From assembly GCA_044372795.1 (NCBI GenBank), contig JBILRF010000001.1, positions 124,001 through 188,000 on the forward strand: 64,000 nt of DNA, given 5' to 3'. Each line of letters starts with the position of its first letter. The first letter of the stretch is position 1. Positions 44,797 through 53,089 of this stretch are shown here, piece by piece. This stretch comes from Rhodoluna sp044372795. Its GTDB lineage: Bacteria; Actinomycetota; Actinomycetes; Actinomycetales; Microbacteriaceae. The notes beneath the pieces were generated by a model, which was given only the letters and a program-made list of their open reading frames with translations, ran no database searches and had not been told where the DNA came from. Made by a program: the position numbers and the translations under genes.

Positions 44797-45944
44797 TAGT
44801 TTGCTCTCTTTGCTTGGTTCTCGCGAATCATTTCAATTAGTCGGTCAAAAAGGTAATTGGCATCGTGTGGACCAGCGGCAGCCTCTGGATGGTACTGGAC
44901 AGAGTAGGCAGGTATGTCTAAGCACTCAAGACCTTCAACAACATCGTCATTCAGACAAATGTGGCTAACTCTTACTTGACCAAACCCTGCAGGAGATTCA
45001 ACCTGCTCACCACCGTCAACTCGAACTGCGAATCCGTGGTTGTGAGCTGTCACTTCGACTTTGCCTGTCCTTCTATCTAGAACGGGCTGGTTGATGCCTC
45101 GGTGACCGAAAGATAGTTTGTATGTTTGGAAACCTAGGGCACGGCCTAGCAACTGGTTACCAAAGCAGATACCAAAGAAAGGTACCTTCTTGTTGAGAAT
45201 CTCTTGGAGTACTGCAACCTGTTCGGTTGCTGTCTCTGGGTCACCTGGGCCGTTGCTGTAGAAAACTGCGTCTGGGTTTGAGGATAGGAGAACATCAGCG
45301 GGTGAATCAGACGGGTAAACCTCAACGTCGAGACCTCTCTCGACCATGTTCTCAATAGTTGATCGCTTAATTCCTAGGTCTAGGATTGCTACCGAGCCGA
45401 CATATTCACCCTTGTGTTCAACCTTGTACTTCTCCTTTGTTGACACCACAGAGCTAAGTGATTGCCCCTGCATCTTTGAAGCAGTGCGAACAATAGAAAC
45501 CAATTCAGTAAGAGGCCTGTTGGCATCCTCTCCGGAAAAGATTCCTGCTCTCATAACGCCAATCTCACGAAGGTGCAGAGTCAGAGCACGGGTGTCAAGA
45601 TCTGAGATTCCAACAACACCATCTCGCAACAAATCGGACTCTAAAGTTCTCTCAGATCTGAAGTTCGAAACAATGCGGCTCACATCCCTGACAACGTAAC
45701 CAGAGACCCAAATCTTGTCTGACTCTTCATCTCTATCGTTCATGCCAGTGTTGCCTATGTGTGGTGCAGTTTGAACAACTATTTGTCCAGCGTATGAAGG
45801 ATCAGTAAGGGTCTCCTGGTAACCCGACATTCCTGTTGCGAAGACTATCTCTCCTAGCGAGCTTCCGGTATTACCAAATGGAACGCCTTTGAAATGCTTA
45901 CCGTCTTCAAGAACTAGTAATGCTGTCCTTCTTCTTATTGTCAT
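44796..45944 (-). CDS. carA: Carbamoyl-phosphate synthase small subunit
   Basis: The glutaminase subunit supplying ammonia to CarB. The 382-residue protein has a CarA-type N-terminal domain (TALLVLEDGKHFKGVPFG) and a class I glutaminase domain with catalytic Cys260 (FFGICFGNQ), His352 and Glu354 (QYHPEAAAGP). It starts 2 nt after the pyrC stop. The actinobacterial membrane protein gene often found between pyrC and carA is absent. Confidence 0.98.
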   Translation of the reverse strand: MTIRRRTALLVLEDGKHFKGVPFGNTGSSLGEIVFATGMSGYQETLTDPSYAGQIVVQTAPHIGNTGMNDRDEESDKIWVSGYVVRDVSRIVSNFRSERTLESDLLRDGVVGISDLDTRALTLHLREIGVMRAGIFSGEDANRPLTELVSIVRTASKMQGQSLSSVVSTKEKYKVEHKGEYVGSVAILDLGIKRSTIENMVERGLDVEVYPSDSPADVLLSSNPDAVFYSNGPGDPETATEQVAVLQEILNKKVPFFGICFGNQLLGRALGFQTYKLSFGHRGINQPVLDRRTGKVEVTAHNHGFAVRVDGGEQVESPAGFGQVRVSHICLNDDVVEGLECLDIPAYSVQYHPEAAAGPHDANYLFDRLIEMIRENQAKRAN

Positions 45945-45946
45945 CT

Positions 45947-47245
45947 TTAGTTTCCTAGTTCTTGAATGGTTGAATTCTTGACGGTGAGTGTGCCTTTGAA
46001 GAGTGTGTGAACTACTGTTCCGCTTAGCTTCAAACCAAGGTAAGGATTGTTATTGCTCTTGCTTTGACTTACTTCGCTGACTTCAAAACTGGTTGAAGGA
46101 TCAAAGAACACAATGTTTGCGAATGAACCTACCTTTAGGCTCTGACCTTGATCGCCTAAGCCAGAGATTTTTGAAGGGGTAGTCGATAGAACTTCCTCAA
46201 ATCTCTTCCAATCAATAAGTCCAGTGTCTATCAGGGTTGTCTTCACGATTGCTGCAGCGGTTTCAAGACCAACCATTCCAAATGCTGCCTCACCCCATTC
46301 ACAGTCCTTGCTATCAGCGGTGTGTGGAGCATGATCGGTTGCAACAATGTCAATGGTTCCATCAGCAACCGCTTGTCTTAGAGCTTCAACGTCCTCTTGT
46401 GATCTAAGTGGTGGATTCACCTTGTAAATCGGGTTATAGCTTGAAACCAATTCCTCGGTAAGAATAAGGTGATGAGGCGTAGCTTCAGCCGTAACGTTGA
46501 TGCCTCTTGATTTGGCCCATCGGATTACATCAACTGAACCTTTCGTTGAGACGTGACAAACATGAAGTCTTGAACCCACTTCCTCGGTTAGCAAAACATC
46601 TCTGGCGATAATTGCTTCTTCGGCAACCGCTGGCCAGCCAATTAGACCCAACTTCAAGGACAGAGAGCTCTCATTCATCTGAGCATTCACAGTTAGCAAA
46701 GGATCTTGAGCGTGTTGGGCGATAACTCCACCGAAAGCCTTCACATACTCAAGTGCTCTGCGCATGACTAAAGAGTCACTCACACACTTGCCGTCATCGC
46801 TGAACACAGTTACGTTAGCTGCTGATGCGTTCATCTTGCCAAGGTCAGCAAGGCTCTTACCTTCTAAGTTCGAAGTAACAGCACCGATAGGTTGAACTTG
46901 AACATAGCCAGCGCTTAGTCCAAGTGCATGAACTTGCTCGATAACAGCGCTGTTATCTGCAACCGGGTTCGTGTTTGCCATTGGGTGAACACAGGTAAAG
47001 CCACCCATTGCTGCTGCCTTACTGCCAGTGAGAATAGTTTCGCTTTGCTCGAACCCAGGCTCTCTAAGGTGAGTGTGCAAATCAACAAACCCAGAAAGAG
47101 CTTTCAATCCAGAACAGTCAATCACTGCGTCGAAGCCAGTTGATTCATGTCCTATGTATGTGATCAACTCCCCTGATACACCGATGTTTGTTTTGGTGCC
47201 ATCAGAAAGTTCTACGTTAGTGAACAGTGTTGATTGTGCAGTCAT
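45947..47245 (-). CDS. pyrC: Dihydroorotase, type I
   Basis: Cyclises carbamoyl aspartate to dihydroorotate. The 432-residue amidohydrolase has the metal motif DLHTHLREPG (His57 and His59), DHAPHTADSKD and GLETAAAIV. The length and motif place it in the type I (Bacillus and actinobacterial) group. Start overlaps the pyrB stop by 1 nt (TAATG). Confidence 0.97.
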   Translation of the reverse strand: MTAQSTLFTNVELSDGTKTNIGVSGELITYIGHESTGFDAVIDCSGLKALSGFVDLHTHLREPGFEQSETILTGSKAAAMGGFTCVHPMANTNPVADNSAVIEQVHALGLSAGYVQVQPIGAVTSNLEGKSLADLGKMNASAANVTVFSDDGKCVSDSLVMRRALEYVKAFGGVIAQHAQDPLLTVNAQMNESSLSLKLGLIGWPAVAEEAIIARDVLLTEEVGSRLHVCHVSTKGSVDVIRWAKSRGINVTAEATPHHLILTEELVSSYNPIYKVNPPLRSQEDVEALRQAVADGTIDIVATDHAPHTADSKDCEWGEAAFGMVGLETAAAIVKTTLIDTGLIDWKRFEEVLSTTPSKISGLGDQGQSLKVGSFANIVFFDPSTSFEVSEVSQSKSNNNPYLGLKLSGTVVHTLFKGTLTVKNSTIQELGN

Positions 47246-48189
47246 TATGAACTCTTTTCTTGAGCTAGTAACTTATATAGAACAGCCATGCGAACGGCAA
47301 CACCGTTAGTTACCTGACTGACAATTGTTGATTGGCTTGAATCCGCAGCCTCTGATGAGATTTCTAATCCTCTGTTCATCGGCCCTGGATGCATAATCAA
47401 AGTGGTTTTGGCTAATGATTCGAATCTTTCAGCTGACAGACCCCATAACGAAGAGTATTCGTTAGCGTTAGGAACAAAGACAGAGTTCATGCGCTCCATC
47501 TGCATGCGAAGCATCATAACGGCATCAAAGCCTTCCGCAAGTGCATCATCAAGGTTGTGGAAGATGTTTGGGGTAAGAGTTCTCGTATCTGTTGGTAGCA
47601 GAGTTGACGGTCCAGCCAAAGCAACTGTTGCTCCAAGTGTTTGCAATAGATCTATGTTGGATCGAGCAACTCTGCTGTGCAGTATGTCGCCAACAATGAG
47701 CACTTTCAGTCCAGATAGATCGCCTAAATCCTTGGCACCCTTTAGTGCTTGGCGGATAGTTAGTGCATCGGTTAGCGCTTGAGTTGGATGTTGATGTGTT
47801 CCATCGCCTGCGTTGATTACAGTTGCATTCGACCAACTTGAGTTAGCTATAGTGTTGGCAGCTCCACTGTTGTGATGCCTGACAATGAGTGCTTCAATCC
47901 CCATTGCTTCAAGGGTAAGCACAGTATCTTTCAGGGATTCACCTTTAGAAACAGAAGAACCCTTAGCGGTGAAACTCACTACATCAGCAGAAAGTCTCTT
48001 GGCAGCAATCTCAAAAGAGAATCTAGTTCTCGTTGAATCCTCGAAGAATAGGTTTGCAACAGTTCGACCATTGAGAGCTGGAAGTTTCTTCACTTCCCTC
48101 GAATTCACATCCTGCATCTCAAGAGAAAGGTTCAATAGTTCAACAGCGTCTGCGTGGCTCAGATCGCCAGCACTTAGTAAATGCCTCAC
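47245..48189 (-). CDS. pyrB: Aspartate carbamoyltransferase catalytic subunit
   Basis: Condenses carbamoyl phosphate with aspartate. The 314-residue protein has the phosphate-binding loop FFEDSTRTRFSFE (Ser52-Arg56), HPTQALTDALTI, and HPGPMNRGLEI. No regulatory subunit PyrI is nearby, which fits control through PyrR instead. The start is GTG at 48189, overlapping the pyrR stop by 4 nt (GTGA). Confidence 0.98.
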   Translation of the reverse strand: MRHLLSAGDLSHADAVELLNLSLEMQDVNSREVKKLPALNGRTVANLFFEDSTRTRFSFEIAAKRLSADVVSFTAKGSSVSKGESLKDTVLTLEAMGIEALIVRHHNSGAANTIANSSWSNATVINAGDGTHQHPTQALTDALTIRQALKGAKDLGDLSGLKVLIVGDILHSRVARSNIDLLQTLGATVALAGPSTLLPTDTRTLTPNIFHNLDDALAEGFDAVMMLRMQMERMNSVFVPNANEYSSLWGLSAERFESLAKTTLIMHPGPMNRGLEISSEAADSSQSTIVSQVTNGVAVRMAVLYKLLAQEKSS

Positions 48190-48725
48190 TGTTCAATCAC
48201 CACCGATTGCTCATCATCGCTTTCAGTGAGCTTCACAAAGATTCGTTCCGAGATTGAAGTTGGTAAGTTCTTACCAACAAAGTCAGCTCGGATTGGGAGT
48301 TCGCGATGTCCTCTATCAACTAGAACTGCTAGACGAACAGCCTTAGGTCTTCCATAAGAGACCAGAGCGTCCAGAGATGCTCTAACCGTTCTGCCACTGA
48401 ATAAAACATCATCAACCAAAACGACAGTGAGATTCTCTAGCGACGTTGTTGGTATTGATGTTCCGGTGACAGGCTTACTTGGTTTAGATCCGAGGTCATC
48501 TCGGAACATGGTCACATCTAGTTTGCCTAGAGATGATTCCAGATTGAAATCTGGATAGTTCTTGGAAATTGATTGAGCAATGCGATTGGCAAGAAAAACA
48601 CCACGAGTTGGAATACCTAGAATCAAAAGATTACTTGTGCCTTGATTGGCTTCGACTATTTCATGAGAAATGCGAACTATTGCGCGTTCAATGTCAGACG
48701 CGTCTAAGACGGTGCGTGAACTCAC
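48186..48725 (-). CDS. pyrR: Pyrimidine operon regulator / uracil phosphoribosyltransferase PyrR
   Basis: PyrR binds a leader hairpin when UMP is high and lowers pyr gene expression; it usually also has weak uracil phosphoribosyltransferase activity. The 179-residue protein has the PRPP-binding loop VVLVDDVLFSGRT (about 103-115) and LGIPTRGVFLA. Two GTG codons compete. At 48731 the codon overlaps the GGAGG itself; 48725 has GGAGG 5 nt upstream, so I chose 48725. A PyrR-type RNA element lies directly upstream. It is the first gene of pyrR-pyrB-pyrC-carA-carB-pyrF. Confidence 0.95.
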   Translation of the reverse strand: MSSRTVLDASDIERAIVRISHEIVEANQGTSNLLILGIPTRGVFLANRIAQSISKNYPDFNLESSLGKLDVTMFRDDLGSKPSKPVTGTSIPTTSLENLTVVLVDDVLFSGRTVRASLDALVSYGRPKAVRLAVLVDRGHRELPIRADFVGKNLPTSISERIFVKLTESDDEQSVVIEQ

Positions 48726-48732
48726 GCCCACC

Positions 48733-48765
48733 TCCTTCTGCGCCTCACAGGACGCCTTTAAAGGA
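48733..48765 (-). promoter_or_regulatory. PyrR-binding leader hairpin that can sequester the pyrR ribosome-binding site
   Basis: On the minus strand GCGTCCTGTGAGGCGC (48755-48740) matches the PyrR binding-loop consensus UCCNGNGAGG. It folds as GCG, bulged U, CC, loop UGUGA, GG, CGC. Outside it, TCCTT (48765-48761) can pair with AAGGA (48737-48733) of the Shine-Dalgarno sequence. No terminator follows, so control would act on translation, as I recall is described for Mycobacterium smegmatis pyrR. The consensus match is seen; the extended fold and mechanism are inferred. Confidence 0.82.
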
Positions 48766-48778
48766 TGTTGTTTCTTGG

Positions 48779-48784
48779 ATTCTA
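48779..48784 (-). promoter_or_regulatory. Candidate -10 element for the pyr operon
   Basis: TAGAAT preceded by TGTAC lies on the minus strand just after the nusB end. Transcription from about 48772 would give a leader of roughly 47 nt containing the whole PyrR hairpin. No clear -35 hexamer was seen, so this rests on the -10 match and placement. Read-through from nusB is the alternative. Confidence 0.35.
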
Positions 48785-48805
48785 GTACAGAAAACCTAAG
48801 TGTTA

Positions 48806-49222
48806 CTAGATTGCCTTGCGAGTTGCGGCAACTGTTGCCAAAACACCATTGATGAATGCGGGAGAGTCGTCGGTACTTAGCTCCTGTGCCAGATCCACTG
48901 CCTCGCTGATAGCTACCTCTGATGGGGTATCAGCAAATGCAATCTCATAGATGCCTAGTCGAAGGATTGCTCTATCAACTGCAGGCATTCTGTCTAAAGT
49001 CCAGTTTTGAGCTACACCGGCAAGAATTTCGTCTATTTCTAGTTGGTTAGCTAGAACACCGGTAACAAGTTCAGTTGCAAAATCAAAGATCTCATCTTGG
49101 TTCTGTCTGTCAGCAACCTGCTCTTTAGTGGCCTCGAGTAAATCGGTAGCCATGACATCACGGAGTTCGGCAGCGTAGAGAGCGTCAACTGCTCTCTTAC
49201 GCGCCTTAGTTCTTGAGCTCAA
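48806..49222 (-). CDS. nusB: Transcription antitermination factor NusB
   Basis: Acts with S10 on rRNA leader boxA sequences to prevent early termination. The 138-residue protein has the all-helical NusB fold, with RTKARKRAVDALYAAELRD at the start, WTLDRMPAVDRAILRLGIYEI and VAISEAVDLAQELS near the end. The start is TTG at 49222, 4 nt after the efp stop, without an obvious ribosome-binding site, so translation is likely coupled to efp. The bldD regulator gene found beside nusB in Streptomyces is absent. Confidence 0.96.
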   Translation of the reverse strand: MSSRTKARKRAVDALYAAELRDVMATDLLEATKEQVADRQNQDEIFDFATELVTGVLANQLEIDEILAGVAQNWTLDRMPAVDRAILRLGIYEIAFADTPSEVAISEAVDLAQELSTDDSPAFINGVLATVAATRKAI

Positions 49223-49226
49223 GGAA

Positions 49227-49790
49227 TTATTCGGTTACTCGGCCGAGGTACTCACCAGTTCTGGTGTCTACCTTAACTTTGGTGCCCTGCTCAACAAACA
49301 GTGGAACTTGAATCTGCAGACCAGTTTCAACAGTTGCAGGCTTAGTGCCTCCTGATGAACGATCTCCTTGAAGGCCAGGCTCAGTGAAAGTAATCTCAAG
49401 AGTTACTGATGGTGGCATTTCAACGTAGATTGGCAGACCTTCGTGAATAGCAACGATTGCCTGCTGGTTTTCTAGAAGATAGTTCATTGCGTCACCAACA
49501 AGTTCAGCTGAAAGCGTCATCTGGTCGAAGTCCTTAGTGTCCATGAACACGTAGCCTTCGCCATCGTTGTATAGGTACTGCATTTCACGCTTATCAACTG
49601 TTGCTACTTCAATCTTGATACCAGCGTTAAGGGTACGGTCAATAACTTTGCCACTGATGACGTTCTTGAGCTTTGTTCTAACGAAAGCAGGGCCCTTGCC
49701 TGGCTTTACGTGCTGGAATTCGATAACTGCCCAAAGCTGGTTATCCATGCTTAGAACCATGCCGTTTTTTAGATCGTTGCTTGTTGCCAT
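49227..49790 (-). CDS. efp: Elongation factor P
   Basis: Relieves ribosome stalling at polyproline stretches. The 187-residue protein has three beta-barrel domains. The domain I loop KPGKGPAF places Lys32 at the tip that contacts the tRNA; no EpmA or EpmB-type modification gene is nearby. The C-terminal signature GLQIQVPLFVEQGTKVKVDTRTGEYLGR is recognisable in part (VKVDTRTGEYLGR). It follows aroQ after a 46-bp gap and precedes nusB by 4 nt. Confidence 0.98.
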   Translation of the reverse strand: MATSNDLKNGMVLSMDNQLWAVIEFQHVKPGKGPAFVRTKLKNVISGKVIDRTLNAGIKIEVATVDKREMQYLYNDGEGYVFMDTKDFDQMTLSAELVGDAMNYLLENQQAIVAIHEGLPIYVEMPPSVTLEITFTEPGLQGDRSSGGTKPATVETGLQIQVPLFVEQGTKVKVDTRTGEYLGRVTE

Positions 49791-49836
49791 TTCTGCCTCG
49801 CTGTAATTAGTTGGCCGAACGGCCTGTAGCAGTTTA

Positions 49837-50271
49837 TCAGTGGCTAAGTTGTCTAAGTGCTAGCAAATAGGAATTGTGGCCAAAACCTGCAATAACTCCT
49901 GTTGCCACGCCACTGATCACTGAATTATGTCTAAATTCTTCCCTTGAGTGAGGGTTTGAGATGTGCACCTCAATTAACGAAAGCCCAGCTGCAGTGACCA
50001 TGGCGCAAGCATCTCTTAGTGAATAGGAGTAATGGGTGAAAGCAGCCGGATTGATAATCACATGTGATTTAGTATCTACAGCCTCGTGCAACCAGCCAAT
50101 CATCTCTGCTTCATCGTTTGTCTGCCTAACGTCAGCGTCTAATGCCAATTCGACTGCTAGCGAAGTAACCGCTGAAACCAGATCAACGTAGGACATGCTG
50201 CCGTAAACATCAGGCTCACGAGAGCCTAGCCTGTTGAGATTAGGGCCGTTGAGAACAAGAACTTTAGTCAT
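49837..50271 (-). CDS. aroQ: 3-Dehydroquinate dehydratase, type II
   Basis: Dehydrates 3-dehydroquinate in the shikimate pathway. The 144-residue protein is the dodecameric type II form. LNGPNLNRLGSREPDVYG contains the catalytic tyrosine near residue 23, INPAAFTHYSYSLRDA the substrate site, and IEVHISNPHSREEFRHNS the catalytic histidine. It follows aroB after 16 nt. Confidence 0.97.
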   Translation of the reverse strand: MTKVLVLNGPNLNRLGSREPDVYGSMSYVDLVSAVTSLAVELALDADVRQTNDEAEMIGWLHEAVDTKSHVIINPAAFTHYSYSLRDACAMVTAAGLSLIEVHISNPHSREEFRHNSVISGVATGVIAGFGHNSYLLALRQLSH

Positions 50272-50287
50272 ATAACAAACTTACTTA

Positions 50288-51361
50288 CTAATCGGCTAAC
50301 TCTTGGAAAGCGGTGAAAAGAAGTTCCTTGGTTGGAGCCTCTAAGATTCCTGGCTTAGCAAGTCCATCGAGCACCACAAAGCGAAGCATTCCTCCCCTGC
50401 TCTTTTTATCGACCTGCATACCGGTGTAAAGAGCTTCCCAACGGTCCGCTGGGTAAGAAGTTGGAAGGTCTAGCAGGGTCAAGATGCTTCTGTGCCTATC
50501 GGCTACTTCATCAGATAATCTTCCAGATAGTCTTGCTAGCTCTGCAGCGAATACCAATCCAATAGAAACTGCACGACCGTGACGCCACTTGAAGTGTTCA
50601 ACTAACTCGATTGAATGGCCAAGAGTATGCCCATAATTGAGAATTTCACGTCGATTGGATTCCTTGAAATCATCACCTACAACATCAGTTTTCACTTGGA
50701 TAGTTCTTCGGACCAATTCAGCAAATCGTTCGGAGTGGACATCGCGGGCATCATTGACATCTTCTTCAATGAGATGCAGAATCGCAGGATCAGCGATAAA
50801 TCCACACTTTACAATCTCAGCGAAACCAGAAATCAGCTCAAGCTTTGGCAAAGTCTCTAGAGTATCCAGGTCAACTATGACGGCCTTTGGTTCGTGAAAA
50901 GCACCTACTAGATTCTTACCTTCGATGGTGTTGATTCCTGTTTTGCCACCAATAGCAGCATCGACCATCGCAAGCAATGTCGTCGGAATGTGAACTACCG
51001 CTATTCCCCTTAGCCAAGTAGCAGCGATAAAACCAGCTAGATCTGTCGTTGCTCCGCCACCGAGTGAAACAACTGCGTCACTTCTTGAGAACTCAGCTTG
51101 ACCCAAACTAGACCAAGCAATAGAAAGCCAGCGATCTGTCTTCGCATCCTCACCATCAGCGACCGGTAATTGCCAGACTTGCTTGCCTTCTTGAATCAGA
51201 GTGTCAGCGATTACTTCAGCGCTAGCCTGCATTCCTTCAGGATAAACAAGAAGCACTTTCTTGACCGAGTCGCCAAGACAGACATTCAGCTCGTCAAGCA
51301 TGCTACGACCAATCAGCACTTTGTATCCAGGTTGGCCTTTGGCTTCAATTATTAAACTCAT
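50288..51361 (-). CDS. aroB: 3-Dehydroquinate synthase
   Basis: Converts DAHP to 3-dehydroquinate using NAD and a divalent metal. The 357-residue protein has VVSLGGGATTDLAGFIAATWLRG, PTTLLAMVDAAIGGKTGIN, and metal ligands in the regions around FAEIVKCGFI and NYGHTLGHSIE. Its ATG overlaps the aroK stop by 4 nt (ATGA). Confidence 0.98.
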   Translation of the reverse strand: MSLIIEAKGQPGYKVLIGRSMLDELNVCLGDSVKKVLLVYPEGMQASAEVIADTLIQEGKQVWQLPVADGEDAKTDRWLSIAWSSLGQAEFSRSDAVVSLGGGATTDLAGFIAATWLRGIAVVHIPTTLLAMVDAAIGGKTGINTIEGKNLVGAFHEPKAVIVDLDTLETLPKLELISGFAEIVKCGFIADPAILHLIEEDVNDARDVHSERFAELVRRTIQVKTDVVGDDFKESNRREILNYGHTLGHSIELVEHFKWRHGRAVSIGLVFAAELARLSGRLSDEVADRHRSILTLLDLPTSYPADRWEALYTGMQVDKKSRGGMLRFVVLDGLAKPGILEAPTKELLFTAFQELAD

Positions 51362-51855
51362 AATGTCTCTAGTTTCTCGCAGATAAGGTCCATAGTCTTG
51401 CCTAAACCCGCAGCAGAAGTGTCAATTTCAAAATCAGCCAAGCGTTCATAGAGGGGCTTTCTTGACTCGTAAATCTCTTTCCAGTCTGAAAATCCATTCT
51501 TGAGTAATGGTCTATTGCCATTAGCGAGCCTTGACTTCATGTGTAAACCACTTGTTGAAAGGTAGATCACTATTGATCCTTCTAGGAGCCTCTGGTTGGT
51601 GCCACTTAGAACAGCACCGCCTCCGGTTGCCACAACTTGAACAGTTTGCAGTGCTTCTCTTAGAGAGTTCTCTTCGTATGTGCGAAATGCAGCTTCACCT
51701 TCGCGCTCGAAGATCTCAGGTATCTCACCATGGTTATCTGTAACCATTGCGTCTGTGTCAACAAAGTTCAGATCTAAACGCTTTGCGAGCTTTTTGCCGA
51801 TAGTTGTCTTGCCTACACCCATTGGGCCAATCAAGACTATTGGTTTGCTAACCAT
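51358..51855 (-). CDS. aroK: Shikimate kinase
   Basis: Phosphorylates shikimate at the 3-hydroxyl. The 165-residue protein has the P-loop GPMGVGKTT (residues 9-17), the Asp of FVDTDAMV for shikimate binding, FRTYEENSLREAL and ATGGGAVL. It begins 2 nt after aroC. A compact aroC-aroK-aroB-aroQ order matches other actinobacteria. Confidence 0.96.
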   Translation of the reverse strand: MVSKPIVLIGPMGVGKTTIGKKLAKRLDLNFVDTDAMVTDNHGEIPEIFEREGEAAFRTYEENSLREALQTVQVVATGGGAVLSGTNQRLLEGSIVIYLSTSGLHMKSRLANGNRPLLKNGFSDWKEIYESRKPLYERLADFEIDTSAAGLGKTMDLICEKLETL

Positions 51856-51857
51856 CG

Positions 51858-53057
51858 TTACCTAGCTATTTTTGATCTGAGAGTCTCTGGGATGCTTTCA
51901 AGGTAACTGAGCATGTTTCTTCTTGTCTCAGTTATTGAATCGCCACCGAACTTCTCAAGCACAGCGTTTGCAATGGTAAGTGCAACCATCGCTTCAGCAA
52001 CAACACCTGCAGCAGGGACTGCACACACGTCGGATCTCTGGTGATGCGCTTTGGCTTCTTCTCCAGTTGAAACATCAACTGTTTTTAGTGCTCTAGGCAC
52101 TGTTGAAATCGGTTTCATCGCTGCGCGGACTCTAAGAATCTCACCGTTGGTCATTCCACCTTCGATTCCACCAGCTCGGTCTGTGAGTCTCTCAACACCG
52201 TTCTCAGTTCCAACAACAATCTCATCGTGAGCTTCTGAGCCTCTACGTCTGGCAGTTTCAAAGCCATCGCCAACTTCAACACCTTTGATGGCTTGAATAC
52301 CCATAAGCGCTCCAGCCAATTGGCTGTCTAGTCTTCTATCCCAGTGCACAAATGATCCAATGCCTGGAGGCAACCCATAAACCAAAACCTCTACAACACC
52401 ACCGAGTGTGTCGCCTTCAGAGTGTGCTCTATCAACTTCAGCGACCATCAAAGAACTGAGTTCACGGTTGAAGGCCCTAAGTGGATCTTCGTCGATTGCA
52501 TCAACATCTGTGTGTCTAGGCAGAGGCATGTCTGGCTTAGCCATAACAGTGCCGATGGCAACAGTATGTGTTACTAGATGAATGTCTAAGGCTCTAAGGA
52601 AGCTGGCTGCAACTTCGCCAAGAGCAACACGCGCTGCTGTCTCTCTAGCTGATGCTCTCTCTAGCACTGGTCTGCTATCCAAGAAGCCATACTTCTGCAT
52701 ACCTGTGAAATCTGCATGCCCAGGTCTCGGACGAGTTAGGGCCTCTGCCCTAGCTCCGGTAAGTAGGGCTTCATCAACTGGGTCTGGTGACATAACCATT
52801 TCCCACTTAGGCCACTCAGTGTTAGCGATAACGATTGCGATAGGTCCACCCATTGTCCTGCCGTGGCGAACTCCGCCAGTGAATGAAACCTCATCTAACT
52901 CAAGCTTCATTCTGGCTCCACGTCCATAGCCAAGTCTTCTTCTAGCAAGTGCTGTGGCTAGTTGTGGCGTGGTTATCTCTACTCCAGCAGGAAGTCCCTC
53001 TAGGACAGCCGTGAGAGAGGGACCATGAGATTCACCTGCGGTAAGCCAACGTAACAT
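51858..53057 (-). CDS. aroC: Chorismate synthase
   Basis: Makes chorismate from EPSP with reduced FMN. The 399-residue protein starts MLRWLTAGESHGPSL, followed by RRRLGYGRGARMKLE, and has RASARETAARVALG plus QRSDVCAVPAAGVV near the C-terminus. I chose the ATG at 53057 rather than 53066, because the family starts MLRWLTAGESHG and GAGA sits 9 nt upstream; for 53066 it would be only 1 nt away. It lies 32 nt after aroE. Confidence 0.98.
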   Translation of the reverse strand: MLRWLTAGESHGPSLTAVLEGLPAGVEITTPQLATALARRRLGYGRGARMKLELDEVSFTGGVRHGRTMGGPIAIVIANTEWPKWEMVMSPDPVDEALLTGARAEALTRPRPGHADFTGMQKYGFLDSRPVLERASARETAARVALGEVAASFLRALDIHLVTHTVAIGTVMAKPDMPLPRHTDVDAIDEDPLRAFNRELSSLMVAEVDRAHSEGDTLGGVVEVLVYGLPPGIGSFVHWDRRLDSQLAGALMGIQAIKGVEVGDGFETARRRGSEAHDEIVVGTENGVERLTDRAGGIEGGMTNGEILRVRAAMKPISTVPRALKTVDVSTGEEAKAHHQRSDVCAVPAAGVVAEAMVALTIANAVLEKFGGDSITETRRNMLSYLESIPETLRSKIAR

Positions 53058-53089
53058 ACTGAGCATTCTCGCATACTTATGCCCGATTG

